A stretch of DNA of 64,000 bases from Photobacterium sp. GJ3 (GTDB lineage Bacteria > Pseudomonadota > Gammaproteobacteria > Enterobacterales > Vibrionaceae): the NCBI RefSeq assembly GCF_018199995.1, contig NZ_CP073579.1:186001-250000 (forward strand), given 5' to 3'. The notes under the pieces were generated by a model. That model worked only from the letters and a program-made list of their open reading frames with translations. It was not told the origin of the DNA and did no database searches. The translations under genes and the position numbers were made by a program. This document shows positions 27,123-35,685 of this stretch, one piece after another (the stretch's first letter is position 1; every line of letters begins with the position of its first letter).

Positions 27123-27498
27123 TTGGATACCCTGAACAAATCGTAAAAGTATTCGAATTAATAATTATTTTGATTTGCGATTATACTGATCGTTTAGGTA
27201 CGAGGTGTGACTTTGATCAAGTTTTTATGTCGATTGAGCATAAAAAATCAATAAAACACAGATTTATGCTATTAAATACTGATCTTGATGCATAAAAAGT
27301 TCAATGGAATGTATCGGTCAGGTCAATGAAATGGGTATAACGGCGGCATAAATATTCAAATGATTTAATGTTTTGTGTGCTTTTTAGACATTTTCCGCAT
27401 GAAATGCTGAAAAAATTCATACTTTGATGACAAAGCGTTCACAATCAATACCACTATCATTATATTGGTGGGACATTGATGTGAACGGACAAGCCAGT

Positions 27499-29493
27499 AT
27501 GAAATTATCCATTGCAAGGAAGCTGAGGATAAGCTTCCTTTTATTGACCGCACTTTTCCTAGCGGCTGCGATTCTTCTTTATCTTCAGGTGTCTAAAGTC
27601 GAAACCCACGCGAACTCATTGCTGAGTGTGGATTTGCCGACCGTTGATGCCAGCCGATCACTTCAGCAAAATGCAGAATTTTCTTTATCCAGTTTGCGGG
27701 CCTATATGCTGGCTGCTGATGAAGTGCGTCAGGACAGATACCGTCAGCAGATGGATGATGCATTTGCCAAGGTTGATGAAGAGTTAACGCGATTAGCGCA
27801 GCATCTGACTCAGGAACAATTGGATTTGGTTCGCATGGACTGGGCGTCCCTGAAAGCCAGTGAACTGGCTGTCGCGACCCTGAGCCATACCCCAGAGAAT
27901 TTACCGGCACATCATCTGCTTCAGTCTGAAGCGGCACCGCTGGCAGAAGTCGCGCTGGATCAGCTCCAGGCCATGATTAACGAAGAAGAAGGAAACCTGA
28001 TTGGAGACGATCGGAAGCGTCTGATGAAGCTGTTTACCGATGCCTACACGACTTTATCGAACGGGGTCGGTGAGCTGCGCGCGTTTCTGATCAATGCGAA
28101 TCAGGAGAATCTGGATAAATTTGAGGATTACTTACGCCAGAATAACCGCGCTGTATCTGAAATTGATCGCAAGAAAGACAGTTTGAGTGACAGCCAGCAG
28201 AGCCTTTGGGCCCTGTATAAAGAAATGCAGGACTTGTATTTGCCGATGGCGACGGATGTGGTCATGCAGCGTCAGGCACAGGACTGGAATAAAGCGTATT
28301 ACCAGTTAGAAACTGAAACGCTGCTGGCTGTTGAGCAGCTGGCAATGACGATTGACACCGTTGTTCAGGAACAGCAAACCGTTGCGACTCAGAGTGGTGA
28401 AGCGATCAGCAGCAGTGTTCAGAAAGTGGTGATGTTGCTGATTGCCATTTCGGCCATTGCCAGCTTGTGTTCATTGGTGATTGCAACCTGGCTGGGCCGT
28501 GACATTGGGACACGCCTGCGCAGCGTGGTTCAGCGTGCCGAAGAAATTTCTCACGGTGATTTCTCAGGGCAGGCCATGACGAACCGGGGCTCTGATGAGA
28601 TTGCGACCTTGATTGAAGCGGTGAACCGGATGTCAGTTGCCTTATCCGGGCTGGTCACCGGGGTGTCGAATCAGGCAAATGCCGTGAATGCCAGTATGGA
28701 TCAGTTACTGGCCACCAATTTAGATACAGCCGGTGAGGTCAGTGAGCAGGCAGAGCGGATCAACTCGGTTGCCACTGCGATTGAAGAGATGTCCGCAACG
28801 GCGCACGAGACGGCTCAGAACACCCAACTGGCGTCGGAAGATCTGGTGAACGCTTCGTCATTACTGACGAACGGCGAGCAAGCGCTGACACAGAACCATG
28901 AAACGGTTTCAGAGCTGAACGCATTAATCAGTCAGGCAAGTGACATGGTGCAGCAGCTCAGTGCTGACAGCGATCGGATCGAACATGTCACAGAGGTGAT
29001 TCAGGGCGTTGCGGAGCAAACCAATCTGCTGGCACTGAATGCAGCCATTGAAGCGGCCAGAGCCGGTGATCTTGGCCGTGGTTTCGCAGTGGTTGCTGAT
29101 GAAGTGCGTTTGCTGGCACAACGGACGACCGAATCAACGACAGAAATTAACGCCATTGTTGAAGCGATTCAGGGATCGACCCAGCAGGTTGTGAAAGTGA
29201 TTGAGCAAAGTCAGTCACTGGTGAAAGTCGGGACGGAGCAAACGGCAACGGCCAATGAAATGCTGCGCGATACGGTGCGTTACATGAATGAAGTTTCTCA
29301 GAAAGTCAGTGATATTGCCGTCGCCACCGAGCAGCAATCCAATGTGTCACAGTCTGTCGCCGAGCTGGTGCATCAGTTGTCCGCTTCTGCGGATGATGTC
29401 TCCGGAAACTGCACTGTTGCCAACCAGACGTCTCAGGTCATTCAATCGCAGGTCGAAGATCTCAATCACGCCATGAAGAAATTTGTGGTTTAA
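27499..29493 (+). CDS. Methyl-accepting chemotaxis protein
   Basis: A protein of about 664 residues starting at ATG 27499 ([13 protein letters not shown]). The first membrane helix is [22 protein letters not shown] periplasmic region of about 260 residues, rich in helices, suits a helical bimodular sensor domain. The second membrane helix is [28 protein letters not shown] follows ([24 protein letters not shown]), then the signalling domain with the hairpin tip [37 protein letters not shown]. It relays ligand binding to CheA/CheW. No CheB/CheR-binding pentapeptide is seen at the C-terminus. The ligand is unknown. The frame extends upstream to 27424, but that part would precede the first membrane helix without a signal. 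Confidence 0.92.
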   Translation: MKLSIARKLRISFLLLTALFLAAAILLYLQVSKVETHANSLLSVDLPTVDASRSLQQNAEFSLSSLRAYMLAADEVRQDRYRQQMDDAFAKVDEELTRLAQHLTQEQLDLVRMDWASLKASELAVATLSHTPENLPAHHLLQSEAAPLAEVALDQLQAMINEEEGNLIGDDRKRLMKLFTDAYTTLSNGVGELRAFLINANQENLDKFEDYLRQNNRAVSEIDRKKDSLSDSQQSLWALYKEMQDLYLPMATDVVMQRQAQDWNKAYYQLETETLLAVEQLAMTIDTVVQEQQTVATQSGEAISSSVQKVVMLLIAISAIASLCSLVIATWLGRDIGTRLRSVVQRAEEISHGDFSGQAMTNRGSDEIATLIEAVNRMSVALSGLVTGVSNQANAVNASMDQLLATNLDTAGEVSEQAERINSVATAIEEMSATAHETAQNTQLASEDLVNASSLLTNGEQALTQNHETVSELNALISQASDMVQQLSADSDRIEHVTEVIQGVAEQTNLLALNAAIEAARAGDLGRGFAVVADEVRLLAQRTTESTTEINAIVEAIQGSTQQVVKVIEQSQSLVKVGTEQTATANEMLRDTVRYMNEVSQKVSDIAVATEQQSNVSQSVAELVHQLSASADDVSGNCTVANQTSQVIQSQVEDLNHAMKKFVV

Positions 29494-29519
29494 CCCGAAG
29501 TTTGCCTGCTCTCATTCAA

Positions 29520-29552
29520 AGCCCGGTATTGATAAACTGACCGGGCTTTTTT
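29520..29552 (+). terminator. Terminator after the chemoreceptor gene
   Basis: AGCCCGGT and ACCGGGCT form an 8-bp stem around a 12-base loop, followed by six T. It lies 27 bp after the stop and also precedes the convergent lipoprotein gene. Confidence 0.85.
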
Positions 29553-29563
29553 GGATTTGAGAC

Positions 29564-30418
29564 CTAAGTCGAACACACGAACCACGAACTCGCGTTGGCG
29601 GTGATATAAGCTTCGTTATGCCACTCCAGAGGCTCGAGATAAGGCGCGGTTCGAATATCCCCTCTGAATTTCTCAGTGATCAGCACCCGGACTTTGCCAT
29701 TCTCTGAATTTTGCACGGTTCCCCGGTAGGTATACCCCGGATTTCCCCGGCCGGGTTTTTCAAACAAGCAGACACGTTCACCAATGCTGGTGTAAATATG
29801 TTCGCTTTCGGCCGTCCAGGTACCGTTGCTGCCAGGCGCTTTGGCTGCTTCGGTCTGGATAATGGTTTCCGGAGGAACGTCCACCAGCTCCCGGTCAATC
29901 GTATAAGGCTGATAGCCGAGCGCCATGGCAGATAAGTACCATTCATTGTCTGGAGCACCATCATTTTCAATGACTTTTAACGTGACAAAAGGACCATCCA
30001 GACAAAGGTCGGCCCATTGTTCTGTACTGTTGATGGCCGCGAAAAAGAGCGGACGTTCCGCTTCAGTATTCGCCTCGGCGACACACCAGGAGCCGGATTG
30101 GAGATGCACCATGTTGCCGCCGTTGGCATCGCACACCTGTTTGGCCAGATTCTGATATGCCGCGATATCTTCGCGAGCCTGTTCAGGGGCAGCACTGCAA
30201 TAACGATAAGTATAGGAATAGGCACTCTTCGGATAGTACCTTCCCTGGTCAATGACTGCGCCATTGATCCGGGCTTCACTCTCACTCAGAAACTCCTGGG
30301 TCGTGCCATACATGCTGTAGGTGCTGCCAAAACCCAGTGAACGGGGCAGGCTGCTGCAACCTGTCAGCACCAGAAATCCCGCCATGAAAATACCAATACG
30401 ATAAGGGGTGTGTTGCAT
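29564..30418 (-). CDS. Putative lipoprotein, 284 aa
   Basis: The N-terminus MQHTPYRIGIFMAGFLVLTGCSS has a lipobox (LTGC, Cys near residue 21). The mature protein has seven or more cysteines (in YRYCSAAPEQ, LAKQVCDANGG, SWCVAEANTE, LCLDGPF, ERVCLFEKP, WFVCST), consistent with disulfides in the periplasm. The C-terminal region from about residue 190 (WTAESEHIYTSIGERVCLFEKPGRGNPGYTYRGTVQ) looks like an SH3-type beta domain. The first part, NLAKQVCDANGGNMVHLQSGSWC, resembles a separate module. I do not recognise a family. It is convergent with the chemoreceptor gene. Confidence 0.65.
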   Translation of the reverse strand: MQHTPYRIGIFMAGFLVLTGCSSLPRSLGFGSTYSMYGTTQEFLSESEARINGAVIDQGRYYPKSAYSYTYRYCSAAPEQAREDIAAYQNLAKQVCDANGGNMVHLQSGSWCVAEANTEAERPLFFAAINSTEQWADLCLDGPFVTLKVIENDGAPDNEWYLSAMALGYQPYTIDRELVDVPPETIIQTEAAKAPGSNGTWTAESEHIYTSIGERVCLFEKPGRGNPGYTYRGTVQNSENGKVRVLITEKFRGDIRTAPYLEPLEWHNEAYITANASSWFVCST

Positions 30419-30678
30419 ATCCGATCGGCCCGTTTCCTAACATGATGTTAATTATAGGAAAAAAGAGACAAAAGACATTGCATTAAGGCTGAGATCTTTG
30501 CACAGCTTTTACTGACTTCACATTTGACTCTGTGTTGATTTTCTCAAGGGGTCGTATCCGTCCAGTCAGTTTGCCTGGCAGGGGATTGGGTTGCAGATCG
30601 GTGACAGGGTCACTTATGGTGTCGCATGCATTGAGCGGGTCGTGTGCGTCCAAAGTACGAATCGATGACTGAACGAAA

Positions 30679-30705
30679 CAGAATACGGCGCAAGGCCGTA
30701 TTCTG
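30679..30705 (-). terminator. Probable terminator after trxC
   Basis: CAGAATACGGC and GCCGTATTCTG form a perfect 11-bp stem with loop gcaag, nine bases from the trxC stop. On the minus strand it is followed by TTTCGTTC, a short T run. Confidence 0.7.
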
Positions 30706-30713
30706 AGCAAGGA

Positions 30714-31148
30714 TTATTTCGTCAGTGCCTGATTCAGCCATTGATCAAAATGAGATTTCGGCAGGGCGCCATTCAGTGTGTCGACAAGCTGGCCTTGTCT
30801 GAACACCATGATGGTTGGAATACTGCGAATGCGATATTGCGCCGCCAGTTCTTGCTGAGCTTCCGTATCAATTTTGACAAAACGTGCCTGCCCGTTTCGC
30901 TCGGCAGCCACATCTTCAAAAATGGGCGCAAAGCCAACACACGGATGACACCAGGGGGCCCAGAAATCGACGATGACTGGCTGTTCACTTTGTAGCAGAG
31001 CCTGAAAGTTGTCTGGTGTGCCTTCCAGCGGTTTGCCGTCCAGCAGCGCGGCTTTACAGCTGCCACAGGTTGCGTTGTCATTCATGCGTGCCACCGGGAC
31101 ACGGTTCAGCCCTTTGCAATGCGGGCAGCGGGTTGTCATTGTCGACAT
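30714..31148 (-). CDS. trxC: Thioredoxin 2 (TrxC) with unusual CHPC active site
   Basis: A 144-residue protein with the TrxC zinc finger at the N-terminus: CPHC (residues 8-11) and CGSC (28-31). The thioredoxin domain follows, with FWAPWCHPCVGFAPIFEDVA. The active site is CHPC (Cys67, His68, Pro69, Cys70) instead of the CGPC of classical thioredoxins. The rest (FVKIDTEAQQELAAQYRIRSIPTIMVF) is ordinary, including the cis-proline SIPT. It reduces cytoplasmic disulfides; a histidine at the third-from-last active-site position usually shifts redox potential toward oxidising. The gene is single, with its own terminator. Confidence 0.9.
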   Translation of the reverse strand: MSTMTTRCPHCKGLNRVPVARMNDNATCGSCKAALLDGKPLEGTPDNFQALLQSEQPVIVDFWAPWCHPCVGFAPIFEDVAAERNGQARFVKIDTEAQQELAAQYRIRSIPTIMVFRQGQLVDTLNGALPKSHFDQWLNQALTK

Positions 31149-31226
31149 GTTGATTTCCCATTGATATCCAGAATGTGCCTAATGTACTGAGAATTTGGCA
31201 GACAGGAAAGTGCTGTTCAGTCATTA

Positions 31227-31386
31227 TACCAATCGCAGTAAATCACTGGTCATCCTAGCTTGTTAAAATGTTCGATCACTGCGTTAGATTTTTTGATTGT
31301 AGAATGACTACTGATCTAAAAAATCTGCCTTGTTCTCAAACATTTTTCCTGCGCTATTTTTGATCACTGACTTACCTTGATTGGTA
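31227..31386. mobile_element. MITE-like element, 160 bp
   Basis: The ends are imperfect inverted repeats: TACCAATCGCAGTAAATCAC at the left and, read inward from the right, TACCAATCAAGGTAAGTCAG. The inside is also self-complementary in parts (AAAATGTT near the left and AACATTTT near the right; AGATTTTTTGAT and ATCTAAAAAATCT in the middle). It holds no frame. Such short elements with TACCAATC ends are familiar in Vibrionaceae and Shewanella intergenic DNA. It sits in the 361-bp gap between trxC and the next gene. Confidence 0.6.
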
Positions 31387-31509
31387 TTACTGCAATCGGT
31401 GAAACCGATGAATGCTTGCCGGGTCAGAAAGGTATCAAAGGCTAATGCCAATCGAATGCATTAGCCTGAATTTAGGAAGGTACTTCGAAACGTGTTGTTG
31501 TTACTGGAA

Positions 31510-31782
31510 TCAGTGCAGTAAACCCAGCTCTTTGGCTTCCTCAATGGTGAGTCCGCATTCGCGAATATCGCGCAGCATTTCAATGCGGCGTCTCGCGGCA
31601 GCTTGTTGACGTTTATTGGCAGAGACTTTGGCTGTTGAGCCGGTCTCGTCTTGCTGATCCCACTTGTGTGTGGCGTCAGCCATATCTGAAAAATCAAGTG
31701 AGTTGATAGACACAATAACCTCCTGAAAGCATGATGCGTCGAAATCAGGCATATCTTTATCAGAGCTTTCTGGCGCCGACAA
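31510..31782 (-). CDS. Hypothetical protein, 90 aa
   Basis: A small acidic-to-basic protein. The N-terminal part (to about residue 45) is acidic and variable; a shorter start at Met11 is possible. The C-terminal half, ANKRQQAAARRRIEMLRDIRECGLTIEEAKELGLLH, is a charged helix followed by what looks like a second short helix, resembling the tail of a DNA-binding or adaptor protein. I do not recognise the family. No signal peptide. It lies just left of the IS4 insertion. Confidence 0.5.
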   Translation of the reverse strand: MSAPESSDKDMPDFDASCFQEVIVSINSLDFSDMADATHKWDQQDETGSTAKVSANKRQQAAARRRIEMLRDIRECGLTIEEAKELGLLH

Positions 31783-31943
31783 AGCAGATCAATCACGCTT
31801 TGTGAGCAAGGGCGGATTTGTGACAGGAAGTTGCGATAAGGCCAAAAATCAGCTTTGACAGGCGATGAAACCGGGGTATCTTTCGCCTTTTCGGCCTTGA
31901 ATCTATGGGCTGGAAAAACGGTCAGTTCGGGTCAAAAAAAGCC

Positions 31944-31956
31944 AGTGAAAACGCAC
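31944..31956. repeat. Left target-site duplication of the IS4-family element
   Basis: AGTGAAAACGCAC (13 bp) directly left of the element, repeated at 33383-33395 directly right of it. Duplications of this length fit IS4-type elements. Confidence 0.85.
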
Positions 31957-33382
31957 TAATGCCGATCGTTTAAGAGGGCTTGAATGATCCTGTGGCTGAT
32001 AGATAATCCCTAATCACTTTGCTGGTTAGGGATTTTTTTATGTTTGCACAAGAGCTTGAATTGGCCTTTGAGTCTGTGGAAGAAAGTGGCTCATTTGATT
32101 CAGTTATCAATTTGCTTGATGTGGATTGGATAGAGCAATCCCTTTTTGCAACAGATAAAGTCAGCATTCGGCGCCGCCGATTGCCCGCTCAGCAAGCTGT
32201 TTGGCTCGTCATTCTCATGGGGTTGATGCGAAACCAATCCATCAAAGAGGTTTGCGGTTCAATGGATCTTGCGTTGCAGTCAGCAGGAACCAATACTTGG
32301 TCTCATGTTGCACCGAGTGTTCTGACTGACTGTCGAAAACGTCTTGGTGAAGCACCAATGGCTTATTTATTCAAGACATCCAGCGTTGCCTGGGGAGAGC
32401 AGGCATTATCCCGACAGGATGCTCTTGGACTGCATATCCTCGCCGTTGATGGTACTGTTTTTCGGTGCCAAGACTCACCTGAGAACGCAGACACTTTTGG
32501 GTTCATCTCTAAAACGATAAAACCTTACCCCCAATTACGCATGGTAGGACTGATGTCTACCTCAACAAGAATGCTGCTGGGAGTTGCCTTCGATGGCTGC
32601 GATGTCGGTGAAATTAGTTTGGCACAACGGCTTTTGATGGATATCCCGGATAACTCCCTGACATTGTTTGACCGCTGCTACTTTTCTGCAGAACTATTAC
32701 TTAGCTGGCAACAATTTGGTTGTAATTCACACTGGTTAACGCCGGTAAAGTCTGGGCTTCGATACGAAGTTATCGACCGTTACAGTGATAATGATTTACT
32801 GATTGAGATGCCCATATCTCCACAGGCCAGAGCCAAAAATCCTACCTTACCAGACACATGGCGGGCTCGCTTGGTAACCTACCAACACCCGAAAGGAGAA
32901 ATAAAAGGCTTTATCACTTCATTGCTGGATAAGGAAAAGTATCCAATGGAGCAATTGCTTTCAGTTTACTGGCAACGTTGGGAAATTGAGGAAAGTTTTG
33001 GTGAGCTGAAACAAACACAGCTTCAAAGTCATGTAACTTTACGGAGCCGCTTTCCAGAAGGGGTAAAACAAGAGCTGTGGGGAGCATTACTGGCCTATAA
33101 CTTGATACGTTTGGAAATGGTTTCAATTGCAGAGGACGCCGAAGTTGAACCAACAAGAATCAGCTTCACAGCAGCAATCAGCTTGATAGACACTCAACTC
33201 AGAGTGTTGGCTGTGTTACCTGATGGTAATCTACCAAAGAAGCTGCAGCGAATGCGCGAAGATATAAAACATTTCATTTTACCCAAAAAAAGAAAGCACC
33301 GAACGTTCCCACGTTCGGTGCTACACGTACCTTGCCGTTATCCACTCAGATATAAGCGCTAGTGCTTATCCGAACGGCATTA
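31957..33382 (+). mobile_element. Complete IS4-family insertion sequence, 1426 bp
   Basis: The left end TAATGCCGATCGTTTAAG and, read inward from the right end, TAATGCCGTTCGGATAAG form imperfect terminal inverted repeats (14 of 18 bases). It is bounded by the 13-bp duplication AGTGAAAACGCAC, contains one full transposase gene, and so looks intact and recently inserted. The insertion splits a terminator hairpin. The partial element at 1-569 has related ends and transposase. Confidence 0.93.
32040..33362 (+). CDS. IS4-family transposase
   Basis: A 440-residue transposase from ATG 32040; the longer TTG start seven codons earlier lies at a GATTTTTTT sequence and is less likely. The DDE triad is visible: Asp137 in ILAVDGTVFRC, Asp211 in LTLFDRCYFSAE, and Glu317 in YWQRWEIEESFGELK, an exact Y(2)R(3)E(6)K. 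The N-terminal helical region (LAFESVEESGSFD..RRRRLPAQQAVWLV) resembles the IS4 N-terminal domain. It cuts and joins DNA at the element ends by hairpin intermediates in IS4 relatives. The frame is uninterrupted. Confidence 0.93.
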   Translation: MFAQELELAFESVEESGSFDSVINLLDVDWIEQSLFATDKVSIRRRRLPAQQAVWLVILMGLMRNQSIKEVCGSMDLALQSAGTNTWSHVAPSVLTDCRKRLGEAPMAYLFKTSSVAWGEQALSRQDALGLHILAVDGTVFRCQDSPENADTFGFISKTIKPYPQLRMVGLMSTSTRMLLGVAFDGCDVGEISLAQRLLMDIPDNSLTLFDRCYFSAELLLSWQQFGCNSHWLTPVKSGLRYEVIDRYSDNDLLIEMPISPQARAKNPTLPDTWRARLVTYQHPKGEIKGFITSLLDKEKYPMEQLLSVYWQRWEIEESFGELKQTQLQSHVTLRSRFPEGVKQELWGALLAYNLIRLEMVSIAEDAEVEPTRISFTAAISLIDTQLRVLAVLPDGNLPKKLQRMREDIKHFILPKKRKHRTFPRSVLHVPCRYPLRYKR

Positions 33383-33395
33383 AGTGAAAACGCAC
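33383..33395. repeat. Right target-site duplication of the IS4-family element
   Basis: AGTGAAAACGCAC, identical to 31944-31956. The joined pre-insertion site reads AAAGCCAGTG-aaaacg-CACTGGCTTT followed by T on the minus strand: a 10-bp terminator hairpin for the M14 gene, now split by the insertion. Confidence 0.85.
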
Positions 33396-33442
33396 TGGCT
33401 TTGGTGTCTTGAAGCACACAGCGTGGCTTAACGGTTTTATGC

Positions 33443-34570
33443 TTACCGCAGCTGATCAACGACAGCACGAACAGCGGCCAGCATGTCCTGACCAAAGGCC
33501 AGACTGCGCTCCGGCGACCAGCCATAGAAGGCATCCGGCTGAATGTTATGGTCTTTAAATGGCATTTCTACTGTGTATGCCAGGCACTTGAATGCTTCCC
33601 CGACCCAGGCCGTCCCCATGCTCAGATTCGCTTCACCCGGCGCATCTTTATCGTAGCCCACATCATCCTGAAACTCTGGCGTGATGGTCAGCAGTGCCTG
33701 TTTGAAGTTGTGCTCCAGGGTTGCGTGACGCTCATCATAGGATGGGATCCCTTCACAACCTGCAACAAAGTTGTATGGAATCGCTTCGTCCCCATGAATA
33801 TCCAGGAACATATCCACACCAGTCTGCTGCATCCGCTCGCGTACAACATACACTTCCGGGCTTTTCTCCAGGCTTGGGGACAGCCACTCACGGTTCAGGT
33901 TCACGCCCGCGGCATTGGTACGCAGGTGGCCGCGAATGCTGCCATCCGGGTTCATGTTCGGGACGATGTAAAACACGGCACGGTCCAGCAATGCGCGGCC
34001 AACGGTGTCGGTATCATCCAGTAACCGTTGCAGCAGACCTTCAATGAACCACTCAGCCATGGTCTCGCCCGGATGCTGGCGACCAATCACCCAGATTTTT
34101 TTCTTGGTGTCGTCTGGTTCGCCGACTGTCAGTAAACTGATATCGTTCCCGTCCAGTGTGCTGCCTAAAGTTTCCAGTTCACAGTTGAAGTTCATCTGCG
34201 CCTGATGCAGTAAATCCAGGTGGCGGTCATAGCTGTAAGGGGCAAAGTAAGCGAAGTACATGGAACGCTGTTCCGGGATCACCCGGAATCTCAGGGTGTC
34301 GCCATCGAACTCAGCCGGGATACGGAACCACTCTTCCCGATCATATGAAGCAACGACATCGTAATCTTTCCAGCCTTCCGGATACGCCGATGTGGCCAGA
34401 TCCTGTAACTCGAAAGCATGTTCAACCTGAGCCTGAGTTTCCAGACGGAAGTGGAACCATTGGTAAAAATCAGACTGATGGTCTTTGTTGATCTTGAGTT
34501 GAATATCATCAGGTTGATCGGCTTTGACAACATGAATGTTGCCGCTTTCGAAATGACTAAAAATTTTCAT
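33443..34570 (-). CDS. M14 metallocarboxypeptidase, cytosolic type
   Basis: A 375-residue zinc peptidase. Residues 1-120 form an N-terminal beta domain with YFAYFAPYSYDRHLDLL. The catalytic part has zinc ligands His166 and Glu169 in GRQHPGETMAEW and His259 in DIHGDEAIPYNF. Then there is an Arg/Asn-containing NAAGVNLNREW segment for substrate binding, and the likely general base Glu335 in AYTVEMPF. The N-domain plus HPGE form corresponds to cytosolic carboxypeptidases. It has no signal peptide. The natural substrate in bacteria is not known. It lost its hairpin terminator to the IS4 insertion. Confidence 0.9.
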   Translation of the reverse strand: MKIFSHFESGNIHVVKADQPDDIQLKINKDHQSDFYQWFHFRLETQAQVEHAFELQDLATSAYPEGWKDYDVVASYDREEWFRIPAEFDGDTLRFRVIPEQRSMYFAYFAPYSYDRHLDLLHQAQMNFNCELETLGSTLDGNDISLLTVGEPDDTKKKIWVIGRQHPGETMAEWFIEGLLQRLLDDTDTVGRALLDRAVFYIVPNMNPDGSIRGHLRTNAAGVNLNREWLSPSLEKSPEVYVVRERMQQTGVDMFLDIHGDEAIPYNFVAGCEGIPSYDERHATLEHNFKQALLTITPEFQDDVGYDKDAPGEANLSMGTAWVGEAFKCLAYTVEMPFKDHNIQPDAFYGWSPERSLAFGQDMLAAVRAVVDQLR

Positions 34571-34680
34571 TGCGCTGAACCTTATCAGGTAATTGAAGCC
34601 AAAAGGTTAGCATAGTTCTGGCAAGCGTTTCAGCATGTGGTTAAGCTGAGCCAGCTGCAAATGAAGAAGGGAAACAGAGC

Positions 34681-35118
34681 GTGACGTTGCATTATTCATC
34701 CCGGGCACTGATCCAGATTGCGGATCAGGTATTACTTGTGAAACGTGTTGGTGATTCGTTGAGTTTTTTGCCCGGCGGGCATGTTGATTTTGCTGAAGTG
34801 GCGGCGGCCACGGTCGTCAGAGAGATTTTTGAAGAGACCGGACTTGAAGCGCGGATCGGTGCGTTGATTGGTGTTGCGGAAAACGACTGGGTTGAAGGCG
34901 ACCAGCATCAGACCGAAATCGCTTTAATCTTTCGGGCGACTCTGGCGGGGAGAACAGAAGCGCTGCCTGTCGTTTCGCGAGAGCCTCATCTGGAATTCTT
35001 CTGGGCCAGACTGTCCGAATTAGAAAGCTACGCGCTGCACCCGGTTGCGTTACGGGGAATCCTGAGAGCGGGCACCACTCAGTTTGAAGGTTTTGTGGCT
35101 TCAGATTTAGACGCATGA
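34681..35118 (+). CDS. NUDIX hydrolase
   Basis: A 145-residue protein starting at GTG 34681. The NUDIX box is GGHVDFAEVAAATVVREIFEETGL, matching Gx5Ex7REUxEExGU. A beta strand LIQIADQVLLVKRVGDSLSFLPGGH precedes it. It hydrolyses a nucleoside diphosphate linked to some X, with Mg2+ bound by the REIFEE glutamates; the substrate is unknown. It is divergent from the M14 peptidase gene and ends 96 bp upstream of the tRNA promoter. Confidence 0.88.
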   Translation: MTLHYSSRALIQIADQVLLVKRVGDSLSFLPGGHVDFAEVAAATVVREIFEETGLEARIGALIGVAENDWVEGDQHQTEIALIFRATLAGRTEALPVVSREPHLEFFWARLSELESYALHPVALRGILRAGTTQFEGFVASDLDA

Positions 35119-35213
35119 TTCGTGTTTATTGATTTGATTTTACCCGATCTGCGCATTCAGGAACCGCCCAAACTTCGGGTTGGTTGTATATTGAGCAGTT
35201 GAACTTTTTTTAC

Positions 35214-35242
35214 TTTACAGCGTGGCCAGTAACCCGTAATAT
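35214..35242 (+). promoter_or_regulatory. Sigma-70 type promoter of tRNA-Ser
   Basis: TTTACA (35214-35219), 17-base spacer, TAATAT (35237-35242). Transcription would start about 7 bp before the tRNA at 35256, with a GC-rich GCCG discriminator. Confidence 0.7.
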
Positions 35243-35255
35243 TCGCCGAACTTAC

Positions 35256-35346
35256 GGAGAGATGGCTGAGTGGTTGAAAGCACCGGTCTTGAAAACCGGC
35301 ATACGTTAATAGCGTATCTAGGGTTCAAATCCCTATCTCTCCGCCA
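35256..35346 (+). tRNA. tRNA-Ser (anticodon UGA)
   Basis: 91 nucleotides including the encoded CCA. Acceptor arms GGAGAGA and TCTCTCC pair, with discriminator G and CCA at 35344-35346. The anticodon loop CTTGAAA gives anticodon TGA, serine. The long variable arm (around CATACGTTAATAGCGTAT) and GGTTCAAATCC in the T arm are typical of serine tRNAs. Confidence 0.95.
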
Positions 35347-35648
35347 CATTCGAAAGCCTCGTCGTCAGACGGGGCTTTTTCGTTTCGACGCTGCAGGAGC
35401 GAATCCGGGATTTGAAATCCCCCTATACCTTGTTCTGGCTCCGCCACATTCGAGAGCCTCGTCGTCAGACGGGGCTTTTTCGTTTTGATGCTGCTGGAGC
35501 GAATCCGGGATTTGAAAATCCCCCTATACCTTGTTCTGGCTCCGCCACATTCGAGAGCCTCGTCGTCAGACGGGGCTTTTTCGTTTTGATGCTGCTGGAG
35601 CGAATCCGGGATTTGAAAATCCCCCTATACCTTGTTCTGGCTCCGCCA
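35347..35648 (+). repeat. Three tandem copies of a roughly 101-bp unit repeating the tRNA 3' end
   Basis: Units of 100, 101 and 101 bp at 35347-35446, 35447-35547 and 35548-35648. Each starts CATTCGANAGCCTCGTCGTC, contains a terminator stem, and ends with CTCCGCCA, identical to the 3' end of the tRNA. Copies 2 and 3 are nearly identical; copy 1 differs at a few bases. The frames read through here (such as 35412-35702) are consequences of the repeats. Confidence 0.9.
35354..35380 (+). terminator. Terminator after tRNA-Ser, repeated in each tandem unit
   Basis: AAGCCTCGTC/GACGGGGCTT stem (one G-U pair in RNA) with loop gtca, followed by TTT. Copies recur in the second and third repeat units near 35455 and 35556. 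Confidence 0.8.
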
Positions 35649-35658
35649 TCTTCAAAGA

Positions 35659-35685
35659 AACCGCTGATCACTCAGCGGTTTTTTT
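35659..35685 (+). terminator. Final terminator of the tRNA-Ser region
   Basis: AACCGCTGA-tcac-TCAGCGGTT then five more T (35681-35685). A strong rho-independent terminator just after the last repeat. Confidence 0.9.

Noticed and set aside
27150..27180. Fur box upstream of the siderophore receptor
   Set aside because: The region is AT-rich but matches the 19-bp Fur consensus poorly at every offset I tried by eye.
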